This document shows positions 9,341-16,439 of a DNA stretch of 61,021 bases, piece after piece (the stretch's first letter is position 1; each line of letters begins with the position of its first letter). Below the pieces are notes generated by a model, which saw nothing but the letters and a program-made list of their open reading frames with translations, ran no database searches and was not told where the DNA came from. Both the position numbers and the translations under genes were made by a program. This DNA is from Bacteroidetes bacterium HGW-Bacteroidetes-7 (GTDB lineage: Bacteria; Bacteroidota; Bacteroidia; Bacteroidales; UBA932): assembly GCA_002842465.1 (NCBI GenBank), contig PHDA01000016.1, positions 1 through 61,021 on the forward strand, written 5' to 3'.

Positions 9341-10624
9341 TTATTGTTTATTTATAACCAGGGCGTCTGCCACTATTTCGGCAATTGTCATAATCTTAAC
9401 CCCTAGTTTGTATGTATGATTCAATTGTTGAAGTTGATCTACGCAGTTATGACACGGAGTAATCACCACTTTTGCACCACTTTTTGCAATCTGTTGTGCC
9501 TTAATTGCCCCTATCTTAATGCGTCTTTCGTTATACTCGCTCATTGCAAGAGCTCCGCCTCCCCCTCCGCAGCAGAAATTGTCCTCGCCGTAGGGACTCA
9601 TCTCCTGAAGGTCAGATACTGCGCTTTTTACTACAAACCTAATTTCGTTAAAGAGGCCTCCATTTCTAACAAGGTTGCAAGGGTCATGTATAGTGACCTT
9701 AGTGCTGTTTAATGATTTATCAAGAGTTATTTTACCTTCGCGAATGTAAGAGGCGATTAATTCTACCGCAGTTATTGTCTCAAAATCAAATTTTGTCTTC
9801 AGATAGCCCGGTCCCTCCCATCTTGTTGCCCTTGAGCCGTGCCCACACTCGCCAAGCACAAGTTTTTTACCTCTTAATTTATGAATCTCGTCATATAGAT
9901 ATCCGGCAATTTGAGCAGCCTGGTCGTTATTACCATTAAAAAAACCATAATTGGTTACATCATAGTACTTTGAAGAGATAGTCCAGCTCTCGCCCGCAGC
10001 ATAGAAGACCTTAGCAATTGCACTTATTGAAAGTGGGAAAAATTTAGGTTCTCTTGGATTTAAGGTGTAGAAAACATTTTTATCTGTTTCGTCAAGAGGA
10101 ATTCTTGCATTTGCATCTTCCATCTCGTCAATCAGCTCCTCCTCCATCCATTTAATTGTATCAACAAACTCCTCCTGAGGAATCGCCATGTTGTTACCTG
10201 TATTCAAAGCGGCATCTACTGTCGATTGAAGCGTTGCAGGAACCATGTTCATAACTGCAAGCATCTCTCTGCCCTTTCTGACAATGTAAGGAATATCAAC
10301 CCCGATAGAGCAGTGTTTTACACACCTGCCGCACATTGTACATGCCCCAAAAAGCATATCAACCATCTTGTCTGCCATCTCTTTGTCCAACTCTTTAGCA
10401 TTAAAGAGCGAAGGGGCTATTTTCCCTGTAAATGTGTTGTATCTTCTGTAAATAGATGAGACCAGTTCAGCCTTTGCTCCTGGAACATACTGCGGTTCTT
10501 TGAACGCCAGGTAGTACATGCAGCTTTCGGCACAAAGACCGCATTTAACGCAAGAGTTCATGTTTGTCTCCAGCTTACTGTCATCTTTTTTGCTTAATAT
10601 CTCAAGTGGTTTTTTTATATCCAT
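9341..10624 (-). CDS. DsrK/HdrD-like iron-sulfur oxidoreductase
   Basis: The N-terminal third binds two [4Fe-4S] clusters (CVKCGLCAESC near residue 28 and CTMCGRCVKHC near 100). The C-terminal half has the cysteine-rich CCG set that binds the non-cubane site of heterodisulfide reductases: GECGH, HDPCNLVRNGG, FCCGGGGG and PCHNC. This is the arrangement of DsrK and HdrD, which reduce disulfides or trisulfides with electrons from a membrane partner. The partner, a DsrM-like cytochrome, is the gene directly upstream, with its stop at 10642. I chose ATG 10624 because AGGGG lies seven bases before it; ATG 10639 is also possible. It could also be read as a generic (Fe-S)-binding protein, but the adjacent dsrC argues for DsrK-like function. 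Confidence 0.85.
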   Translation of the reverse strand: MDIKKPLEILSKKDDSKLETNMNSCVKCGLCAESCMYYLAFKEPQYVPGAKAELVSSIYRRYNTFTGKIAPSLFNAKELDKEMADKMVDMLFGACTMCGRCVKHCSIGVDIPYIVRKGREMLAVMNMVPATLQSTVDAALNTGNNMAIPQEEFVDTIKWMEEELIDEMEDANARIPLDETDKNVFYTLNPREPKFFPLSISAIAKVFYAAGESWTISSKYYDVTNYGFFNGNNDQAAQIAGYLYDEIHKLRGKKLVLGECGHGSRATRWEGPGYLKTKFDFETITAVELIASYIREGKITLDKSLNSTKVTIHDPCNLVRNGGLFNEIRFVVKSAVSDLQEMSPYGEDNFCCGGGGGALAMSEYNERRIKIGAIKAQQIAKSGAKVVITPCHNCVDQLQQLNHTYKLGVKIMTIAEIVADALVINKQ

Positions 10625-10641
10625 CTCATTTCCCCTCATCT

Positions 10642-11277
10642 CTAATTTTTCTTTGATACAGGCCAGGTTCCACGTCTTCCGTAAAAGTAGCCAAGATGTA
10701 TCCTGGCAAAGAAGAAGTAGAGCAAATGTTTTGTTTTTCCTAAAGGTAACCAGATAAAGAAAGCTGCAGCTGTAATGTAGTATAAAACAGGAGGTATAGC
10801 ACTTATTATAATAAGAGCTGTAACAGCCTGAATTGCAGTGGTAAGAAAATTCGAAATATAATCGTCTGCAGAAGAAAAATATCTTAGTTTATCTGTAATT
10901 AACCTCTTTATTAATATCCCTGCTCCGGAAATGGCTGATATTGCAAGACCTCCTGCTACTAAATAAATAATAATCTGAGGTAAACTTTCAAGAATATCTG
11001 ATAAAAGTAAAATTACAGGAAACATAAAAAGTGAAGTAAAAGTTCCTATATGATAGACAATCCCGGCAAAATAAGTAGGCATATGCATGTAGGCACTCTC
11101 TTTTGCTTTAGGGGACATAGCGCCTGTAAAGGAGTATACTATACCATCCTTTACGCTTCCGCTTGGTTGTGATAACTCTTTAGGTAAACCAAGTTTTATG
11201 AGATTTACCAGTTTTGTTGTTAAAAGAGTTATGCAAAGAAAGGCAGATATTACTGCCAGTATTTGATACCACTCCAT
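10642..11277 (-). CDS. DsrM/NarI-like membrane cytochrome b subunit
   Basis: The 211-residue product has about five hydrophobic helices and ends with HLLYFFFARIHLGYFYGRRG, a C-terminus resembling DsrM. Candidate haem-b ligands are His residues in YMHMPTYFAGIVYHIG and in the last helix. NarI/DsrM proteins take electrons from menaquinol and pass them to the iron-sulfur partner, here the DsrK-like protein encoded next. It is short for DsrM, so it is probably a minimal version. I start it at ATG 11277; an upstream TTG (11313) would overlap dsrC but adds a non-membrane stretch. The gap from dsrC is about 26 bases. Confidence 0.78.
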   Translation of the reverse strand: MEWYQILAVISAFLCITLLTTKLVNLIKLGLPKELSQPSGSVKDGIVYSFTGAMSPKAKESAYMHMPTYFAGIVYHIGTFTSLFMFPVILLLSDILESLPQIIIYLVAGGLAISAISGAGILIKRLITDKLRYFSSADDYISNFLTTAIQAVTALIIISAIPPVLYYITAAAFFIWLPLGKTKHLLYFFFARIHLGYFYGRRGTWPVSKKN

Positions 11278-11303
11278 TTTATAAAAAAATTGTAGCAGAA
11301 CGG

Positions 11304-11621
11304 CTATACGCAACCATCTGGTTTAGGAAGACCGGCAACTCTGCAAGCTCCTCTTGCAGGGCCTAACGGAAAAAGGTCATAAATTTCACGAAGTTTAATT
11401 CCGGTCTCCTGACAAATTTTTCTGATCATAGGAGCATTGCCATGTGTCTCAAAATTATCTCTGATAATTTTAAGGATAGCCCAGTGTTTTTCGTTAAGTA
11501 GATCAATTCCGTCAGATTTTGCAATGAGAGCCGCAACCTCTTCATTCCATTCAGATGGATCGGAAAGAAATCCGTCTCCATCTACGTCAAAAACTCTTCC
11601 TTCAATCTCAAGTTTCGCCAT
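11304..11621 (-). CDS. dsrC: DsrC sulfur-carrier protein with both redox cysteines
   Basis: The 105-residue product belongs to the DsrC/TusE/DsvC family: MAKLEIEGRVFDVDGDGF at the start, then LNEKHWAILKIIRD, and a C-terminal arm ending GACRVAGLPKPDGCV. The penultimate Cys104 (CysA) and Cys93 (CysB, 11 residues before) are both present. TusE proteins for tRNA thiolation keep only CysA, while true DsrC uses both to form an intramolecular disulfide or a trisulfide with sulfite-derived sulfur. So the sequence points to DsrC proper, the substrate of a DsrMK complex. It is the first gene of the operon. No dsrAB sulfite reductase is encoded in this window. Confidence 0.9.
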   Translation of the reverse strand: MAKLEIEGRVFDVDGDGFLSDPSEWNEEVAALIAKSDGIDLLNEKHWAILKIIRDNFETHGNAPMIRKICQETGIKLREIYDLFPLGPARGACRVAGLPKPDGCV

Positions 11622-11678
11622 AGTAGTTTCAATGTTTCATTTTGGGTTAATTGCCGACGAAGTTAGAAAAATTATTAA

Positions 11679-11710
11679 TTTGCCCCAAAAACATTATTGA
11701 GTTACATTTG
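11679..11710 (+). promoter_or_regulatory. Bacteroidota-type promoter of fhs
   Basis: TTTG (11679-11682), a 20-base spacer and TACATTTG (11703-11710) match the known Bacteroidota housekeeping promoter pattern (TTTG at -33, TAnnTTTG at -7). Predicted transcription start is near 11716, about 37 bases before the fhs ATG. Confidence 0.65.
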
Positions 11711-11753
11711 TTTTATAATAAAAAGTAATTGTTTTACATCAAATTTTATTAAA

Positions 11754-13415
11754 ATGACAGATTTGGAAATTGCCCGCACTATTAAAATGCAACCCATTAC
11801 AGATGTTGCAAAAAAGCTTGGTATTGATCCGGACGATCTGGAACTATACGGTAAGTACAAGGCTAAATTACCCCTAAAGTATATTGACAGAAATAAATTC
11901 GGCAAACTTGTGCTGGTCTCTGCAATTTCACCAACACCTGCCGGTGAGGGTAAGACAACCGTCTCTATCGGACTTTCGCAAGGATTGAACAGAATTGGGA
12001 AAAAATCGGTGGTAGTTCTCAGAGAACCATCACTTGGACCTGTATTCGGAATTAAAGGCGGTGCAACCGGGGGAGGTTATTCTCAGGTTTTGCCCATGGA
12101 GGATATTAACCTCCATTTTACCGGCGACTTTGCAGCTATCGAAAAGGCTCACAACCTACTTGCAGCACTTATAGACAACAACATCCAGAGTAAAACCCGC
12201 TCTTTGGGGCTTGATCCGAGAACTATCTCCTGGAAGAGAGTTATGGATATGAACGACAGGTCTCTAAGGACAATAGTTGCAGGACTTGGAGGCACCACTC
12301 ACGGAATACCGCGTGAAACCGGCTTTGATATTACAGCTGCTTCAGAAGTTATGGCTATTCTTTGCCTATCAAAGAATTTGGAGGATTTGAAAGAGAGATT
12401 GGGTAAGATTTTCATCGGCTTCACCTTTGATAAAAAGCCAATTTTTGCAAAAGATCTCAAAGCACAAGGTGCAATGGCGGCACTGCTTAAAGATGCGATA
12501 AAACCAAATCTTGTTCAGACAATTGAAGGAACCCCGGCAATTATTCACGGAGGGCCTTTTGCAAACATCGCTCAGGGAACAAACACAGTAATCGCCACTC
12601 AGACAGCAATGTCTCTTACAGACTTTACGGTTACCGAGGCAGGTTTCGGTTTTGACCTTGGAGCTGAAAAATTCCTTGATATTAAATGCCGGAGTGCAAA
12701 ATTATCGCCAAATGCAGCGGTACTTGTTGCAACAGTTAGAGCACTTAAGTACCATGGTGGAATGGCTCTTAAAGATATTAAAACTCCTAATGTAGATGCA
12801 TTGGCAAAAGGAATTGTAAACCTGGAAAAACATGTCGAAAACATAAGGCTTTTCAGCCTCAATCCTGTTGTGGCTATAAACCGTTTTGTAACTGACTCTC
12901 AGGAGGAACTTGATTTTATTCTTAACTTCTGCAAAAGCAAAAATATTCCTGCAACCATTGCCGATGTTTGGGCAAAAGGTGGCGAAGGCGCAGAGAACCT
13001 TGCAAGGTTGGTTGTAGAGGCCACAAAAGATTGTTGCCCTAATTTTGCTCCTCTATACCCTTTGACCGACACTGTTGAACAGAAAATTGAGACAATCGCC
13101 AAAAAGATTTACGGGGCTGAGGCAGTTGACTATACAGCTAAGGCAAAGGCAAATCTTAAGAAGATTGAGAGCCTTGGGCTTGGTGGTCTTGCAATATGTA
13201 TGGCCAAAACTCAAAAGTCACTCTCTGATAATCCTGATCTCTTAGGTCGTCCAAAAGATTTTGTAATTACGGTGCGCGAGATAGAGATTGCTTCCGGTGC
13301 GGGATTTCTGGTTCCAATAACCGGAGAGATTATGAGAATGCCGGGGTTGCCTGAAGAGCCCTCTTCAGAGAGGATTGATATTGACAACGATGGCAATATA
13401 ACAGGTCTCTTTTAG
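11754..13415 (+). CDS. fhs: Formate--tetrahydrofolate ligase
   Basis: The 553-residue product makes 10-formyl-THF from formate, THF and ATP in the cytoplasm. It shows the family's P-loop (TPAGEGKTT), the FGIKGGATGGGYSQV region, INLHFTGD and GPFANIAQGTN. Length is normal (about 555). I start at ATG 11754; an open extension to a TTG at 11697 would cross the promoter and is rejected. The gene is single and convergent with the his operon, its stop only four bases from that of hisIE. A biochemical link exists: HisF releases AICAR, whose return to the purine pool needs 10-formyl-THF. It can also serve anaerobic one-carbon metabolism. Confidence 0.97.
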   Translation: MTDLEIARTIKMQPITDVAKKLGIDPDDLELYGKYKAKLPLKYIDRNKFGKLVLVSAISPTPAGEGKTTVSIGLSQGLNRIGKKSVVVLREPSLGPVFGIKGGATGGGYSQVLPMEDINLHFTGDFAAIEKAHNLLAALIDNNIQSKTRSLGLDPRTISWKRVMDMNDRSLRTIVAGLGGTTHGIPRETGFDITAASEVMAILCLSKNLEDLKERLGKIFIGFTFDKKPIFAKDLKAQGAMAALLKDAIKPNLVQTIEGTPAIIHGGPFANIAQGTNTVIATQTAMSLTDFTVTEAGFGFDLGAEKFLDIKCRSAKLSPNAAVLVATVRALKYHGGMALKDIKTPNVDALAKGIVNLEKHVENIRLFSLNPVVAINRFVTDSQEELDFILNFCKSKNIPATIADVWAKGGEGAENLARLVVEATKDCCPNFAPLYPLTDTVEQKIETIAKKIYGAEAVDYTAKAKANLKKIESLGLGGLAICMAKTQKSLSDNPDLLGRPKDFVITVREIEIASGAGFLVPITGEIMRMPGLPEEPSSERIDIDNDGNITGLF

Positions 13416-13419
13416 AGAG

Positions 13420-14031
13420 CTATTTCATTCTCGAGAACAGTTCATCCTCAATATCTGTAAATGACAGGTTGAAGTTCTCAAGCAAAACCATAAGATGGTA
13501 TATGAGATCGGCGGTTTCATATACCAATCTTTTTTTATCCCCCTTTATAGCCTCGATTATTGTCTCAGCAGACTCCTCTCCCACCTTCTTAGATATCCTT
13601 TCGACACCTGCCTCAAAAAGTTTTGTGGTATATGAGCCCTCAGGCATCTCTTCATGCCTTTTTCTAATAACATCGTTCAGTTTTCCCAAAAAACCCTCAC
13701 TGTCTCGTCCCTGAAAACAGCTGACAGAACCTGTGTGGCACACCACCCCTGCAGGATTTACCCTTATCAGAATTGTATCATTGTCACAGTCTGCCTCATA
13801 GCTTACTATTTGAAGAAAGTTCCCACTGCTCTCTCCCTTTATCCAGAGCCTCTGTTTTGAGCGGCTGAAAAAAGTAACAAGCCCTGTTTTCAGGCTTTTC
13901 TCCCAAGATTCAAGGTTCATATATCCCAACATAAGCACCTTAAGTGTTTTATCGTCCTGAATAATTGCAGGAATTAGCTGAAGTGGGTTTTGGAAAACAC
14001 CATCTTGTATATTTGTTTTACTATTATTCAT
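13420..14031 (-). CDS. hisIE: Bifunctional phosphoribosyl-AMP cyclohydrolase / phosphoribosyl-ATP pyrophosphatase
   Basis: This is the last gene of the his operon, catalysing steps 2 and 3 of histidine synthesis. Residues ~1-110 are the cyclohydrolase (MLGYMN, TFFSRSKQRLWIKGESSGN, then a Cys-containing zinc region with EADCDNDT and GVVCHTG). Residues ~115-203 are the helical MazG-like pyrophosphatase (YTTKLFEAGVERISKKVGEESAETIIEA). The fused order I-E is usual in Bacteroidota and enterobacteria. Start is ATG. A 154-base AT-rich spacer separates it from hisF. Confidence 0.95.
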   Translation of the reverse strand: MNNSKTNIQDGVFQNPLQLIPAIIQDDKTLKVLMLGYMNLESWEKSLKTGLVTFFSRSKQRLWIKGESSGNFLQIVSYEADCDNDTILIRVNPAGVVCHTGSVSCFQGRDSEGFLGKLNDVIRKRHEEMPEGSYTTKLFEAGVERISKKVGEESAETIIEAIKGDKKRLVYETADLIYHLMVLLENFNLSFTDIEDELFSRMK

Positions 14032-14185
14032 ATCTATTGTTCTTTGTGTTTTTTAAACCGTTTTCTGATTTGTTTGCTTAATTGTTCTTTGAATTGTTTT
14101 CTGAATATTTATAATTTTTCTTTTCTATCTGATGTTATACAGCTTTAAGAGATATGTTCAACTGATTACTAACCTTTATTTGAAG
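14032..14185 (-). other. AT-rich spacer inside the his operon, with short repeated motifs
   Basis: No gene fits here. The segment is strongly AT-rich and holds two copies of ATTGTTCTTTG (14036-14046, 14081-14091) and two of GTTTTCTGA (14060-14068, 14096-14104), as plus-strand text, in the same order. This looks like an old partial duplication. No clear promoter pair or terminator hairpin was seen. Confidence 0.4.
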
Positions 14186-14950
14186 TTAAACTTTGGTAAT
14201 CCTAACCGGAATTCCGCAAGATTCAAGATATCGTTTTAATGTTGGAATCGGTACGGTTCCCTCATGGAAAACCGAAGCTGCAAGGGCAGCATCAACACCA
14301 CTATTCAGAAACAGCTCGCTAAAGTGCTCTGCCTTACCTGCCCCTCCTGATGCTATTACAGGTATGTTTAAAAGGCTGCATAATTTAGCTAATGTCTCAA
14401 CAGCAAAACCTTGCTTAGTTCCATCGTGATCCATTGATGTAAAGAGAATCTCACCGGCTCCCCTTGATTCTGCCTCCTTGGCCCACTCAAAAAACTCCCT
14501 TTGGGCACTTAATTTTCCCCCATTGCTCATGACATCCCATCTATCTGATGAAAATTTTGCATCAATTGCCACAACTACAAACTGAGAACCATATCTCTTT
14601 GCAACTTTTTCAATTAAAGAGGGATCCCTTAATGCAGCACTGTTTAACGAAATTTTATCTGCCCCCGAATCGAGCAATCTGGCTGCATCGTCTGCTGTTG
14701 ATATTCCTCCACCAACCGTAAATGGAATATTCAGCGTTGATGCAACTCTCTTTACAAGAGAGAGAAAAGTGCCTCTCCCCTCGTTGGTAGCACTGATATC
14801 AAGATAAACTAACTCATCAGCACCTTGTTGAGAGTACATTCTTCCCATCTCAACAGGGTCACCCATAACTCTCAGGTTTAAGAAATTAACCCCCTTAACT
14901 GTCTCTCCTTCGTGCACATCAAGGCACGGTATTATCCTTTTTGCAACCAT
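14186..14950 (-). CDS. hisF: Imidazole glycerol phosphate synthase, cyclase subunit
   Basis: The 254-residue (beta-alpha)8 barrel starts MVAKRIIPCLDV, with the catalytic Asp of step 5 near residue 11 and the second catalytic Asp near 130 (VVAIDAKF). Phosphate-binding loops TVGGGI and ASGGAG are seen. With HisH it converts PRFAR and glutamine-derived ammonia to imidazole glycerol phosphate and AICAR. It overlaps the end of hisA by 19 bases, which suggests translational coupling. Confidence 0.97.
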   Translation of the reverse strand: MVAKRIIPCLDVHEGETVKGVNFLNLRVMGDPVEMGRMYSQQGADELVYLDISATNEGRGTFLSLVKRVASTLNIPFTVGGGISTADDAARLLDSGADKISLNSAALRDPSLIEKVAKRYGSQFVVVAIDAKFSSDRWDVMSNGGKLSAQREFFEWAKEAESRGAGEILFTSMDHDGTKQGFAVETLAKLCSLLNIPVIASGGAGKAEHFSELFLNSGVDAALAASVFHEGTVPIPTLKRYLESCGIPVRITKV

Positions 14951-15684
14951 TTTATTAACTCCTTAGCATTAATTCTATTTTCGTAAAAGGCTTTTCCCAC
15001 AATAACGCCGTCTGAACCTGTCTCTATAACCTGTGCAATATCTTCTGTTGATGATATCCCTCCACTTGCAATTAGTGTGATGTTTGGAAACACCTCCCTG
15101 ATTTTCCTGTATAACTCCAATGATGGCCCTTCAAGCAATCCGTCTTTTGAGATATCTGTACAGATAATCTTTGTGATTCCAAGTGTAGTAACACTTCGTA
15201 TAACATCATATACTGTTTTATCTGTTTGCTCTTTCCACCCTTTTACCGAAACCATTTCTTCTCTCACATCGGTACCAACAATAACTCTGTTTGGACCAAA
15301 ATCAGTAACAATTGATTCCAGTATTTGGGGACTTTCTGTAGCAATGCTTCCACAAATTACCTCTGTAGCGCCAGCTTCAAAGCACTTTTTTGCGCTTTCA
15401 AGGCTCTTTACCCCTCCGCCAAACTGGATTACAACATCTACCTGAGATGCTATTCTTTCAAGAACCTTAAGATTTACAGGTAAACTTGCTTTTGCCCCTT
15501 CAAGATCTACTATATGTAACCTGCTGTATCCTGCTATTTTGAAAGCCTTTGCCACTTCAACCGGATCTGATGAGTACTCTTTGATAGTGTCATAGCAACC
15601 TTTGGTTAACCTTACACATTTACCATCGTAAATGTCTATTGCAGGTATTACCTCGAATTTTGTATTTTTTTGGTTATCTCCCAT
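14932..15684 (-). CDS. hisA: ProFAR isomerase
   Basis: This 250-residue (beta-alpha)8 barrel is homologous to HisF. It has VIPAIDIYDGKCVRLTKG at the start (catalytic Asp in AID), the QFGGGVKS phosphate loop, a second Asp in GTDV, and IASGGISS. It catalyses the Amadori rearrangement of ProFAR to PRFAR, step 4 of histidine synthesis. Start is ATG. A 132-base spacer separates it from hisH, and the downstream end overlaps hisF. Confidence 0.97.
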   Translation of the reverse strand: MGDNQKNTKFEVIPAIDIYDGKCVRLTKGCYDTIKEYSSDPVEVAKAFKIAGYSRLHIVDLEGAKASLPVNLKVLERIASQVDVVIQFGGGVKSLESAKKCFEAGATEVICGSIATESPQILESIVTDFGPNRVIVGTDVREEMVSVKGWKEQTDKTVYDVIRSVTTLGITKIICTDISKDGLLEGPSLELYRKIREVFPNITLIASGGISSTEDIAQVIETGSDGVIVGKAFYENRINAKELIKWLQKG

Positions 15685-15816
15685 TTTTAACTCGATTTTA
15701 ACTCTTTTTTAAATTTTAATCACAAAATGTAAGTAAGTATGCATGTAAGTTCGCATGTCTATATGCACGTATATAATTAACAATCTTCAGTTTGCATTAA
15801 ATATATGGTAATAGAC
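15685..15816 (-). other. AT-rich spacer between hisH and hisA with a 12-bp tandem repeat
   Basis: No gene is seen. On the plus strand TAAGTATGCATG (15734-15745) is followed directly by TAAGTTCGCATG (15746-15757), then a further decayed ATGCACG copy. The rest is AT-rich. A near-match to a -7 box (TACATTTTG on the minus strand, one base too long) lies just downstream of the repeat. No function is assigned. Confidence 0.4.
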
Positions 15817-16428
15817 TTAATAATTCTTACTCGTGTTTAAGAAATTCATCAAAAACCTCTCTCCGGCTACTCCGCTCTTTTCAGGGTGAAATTGCGTTCC
15901 GACAAAATTATCTTTAATAAGAGTTGAGCCAAACTCAACCCCGTATTCGGTTGTAGTTAGCACTGAAACCCCCTTTTCCGGTGCAAATGAGTGTACAAAA
16001 TAGAACCACTCACCTTGTTCAATTCCATCAAAGAGCCCTACACCTAAACCATTTGCTTTGTTTACACCATTTACTCTGTTCCAGCCCATATGAGGAATTT
16101 TTACCCCCTCTCCACCAAGTTTTAATACTCTCTCGGGAAAAATAGACAGACATTCAGTCCCTCCCTCTTCGCTGAATGAGCACATAACCTGCATCCCTAT
16201 ACAAATTCCAAGTACCGGCACCTTTAGTGTTTTAATGGTTTCAGCCAGATCTCTACTATCTATCTCTTTCATTACTTCAGATGCTTCACCCACACCCGGA
16301 AGAATTACATGAGATGAGGCTTTAATTTCATTTGTGTTGCATGTAACCGTATAGTCAAACCCGGCTCTTTTTACAGCATTACAAAGCGAAAAGATATTTC
16401 CTGTTCCGTAATCTATTATTGCTACCAT
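15817..16428 (-). CDS. hisH: Imidazole glycerol phosphate synthase, glutamine amidotransferase subunit
   Basis: This class I glutamine amidotransferase of 203 residues supplies ammonia to HisF. It begins MVAIIDYGTGN, has the nucleophile Cys in LGICIGMQVM, and the His-Glu pair in GTQFHPEKS. The preferred start is ATG 16428; a TTG at 16443 would overlap the hisCB stop. It comes 11 bases after the hisCB stop. Confidence 0.96.
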   Translation of the reverse strand: MVAIIDYGTGNIFSLCNAVKRAGFDYTVTCNTNEIKASSHVILPGVGEASEVMKEIDSRDLAETIKTLKVPVLGICIGMQVMCSFSEEGGTECLSIFPERVLKLGGEGVKIPHMGWNRVNGVNKANGLGVGLFDGIEQGEWFYFVHSFAPEKGVSVLTTTEYGVEFGSTLIKDNFVGTQFHPEKSGVAGERFLMNFLNTSKNY

Positions 16429-16439
16429 ATCTTCTAAAA

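Noticed and set aside
11304-11621. Calling the small sulfur carrier TusE
   Set aside because: TusE keeps only the penultimate cysteine. This protein has the second one 11 residues before it, and no tusBCD is nearby.
11697-11753. N-terminal extension of fhs from a TTG codon
   Set aside because: It would overlap the TACATTTG promoter box and adds residues not typical of the family; ATG 11754 gives normal length.
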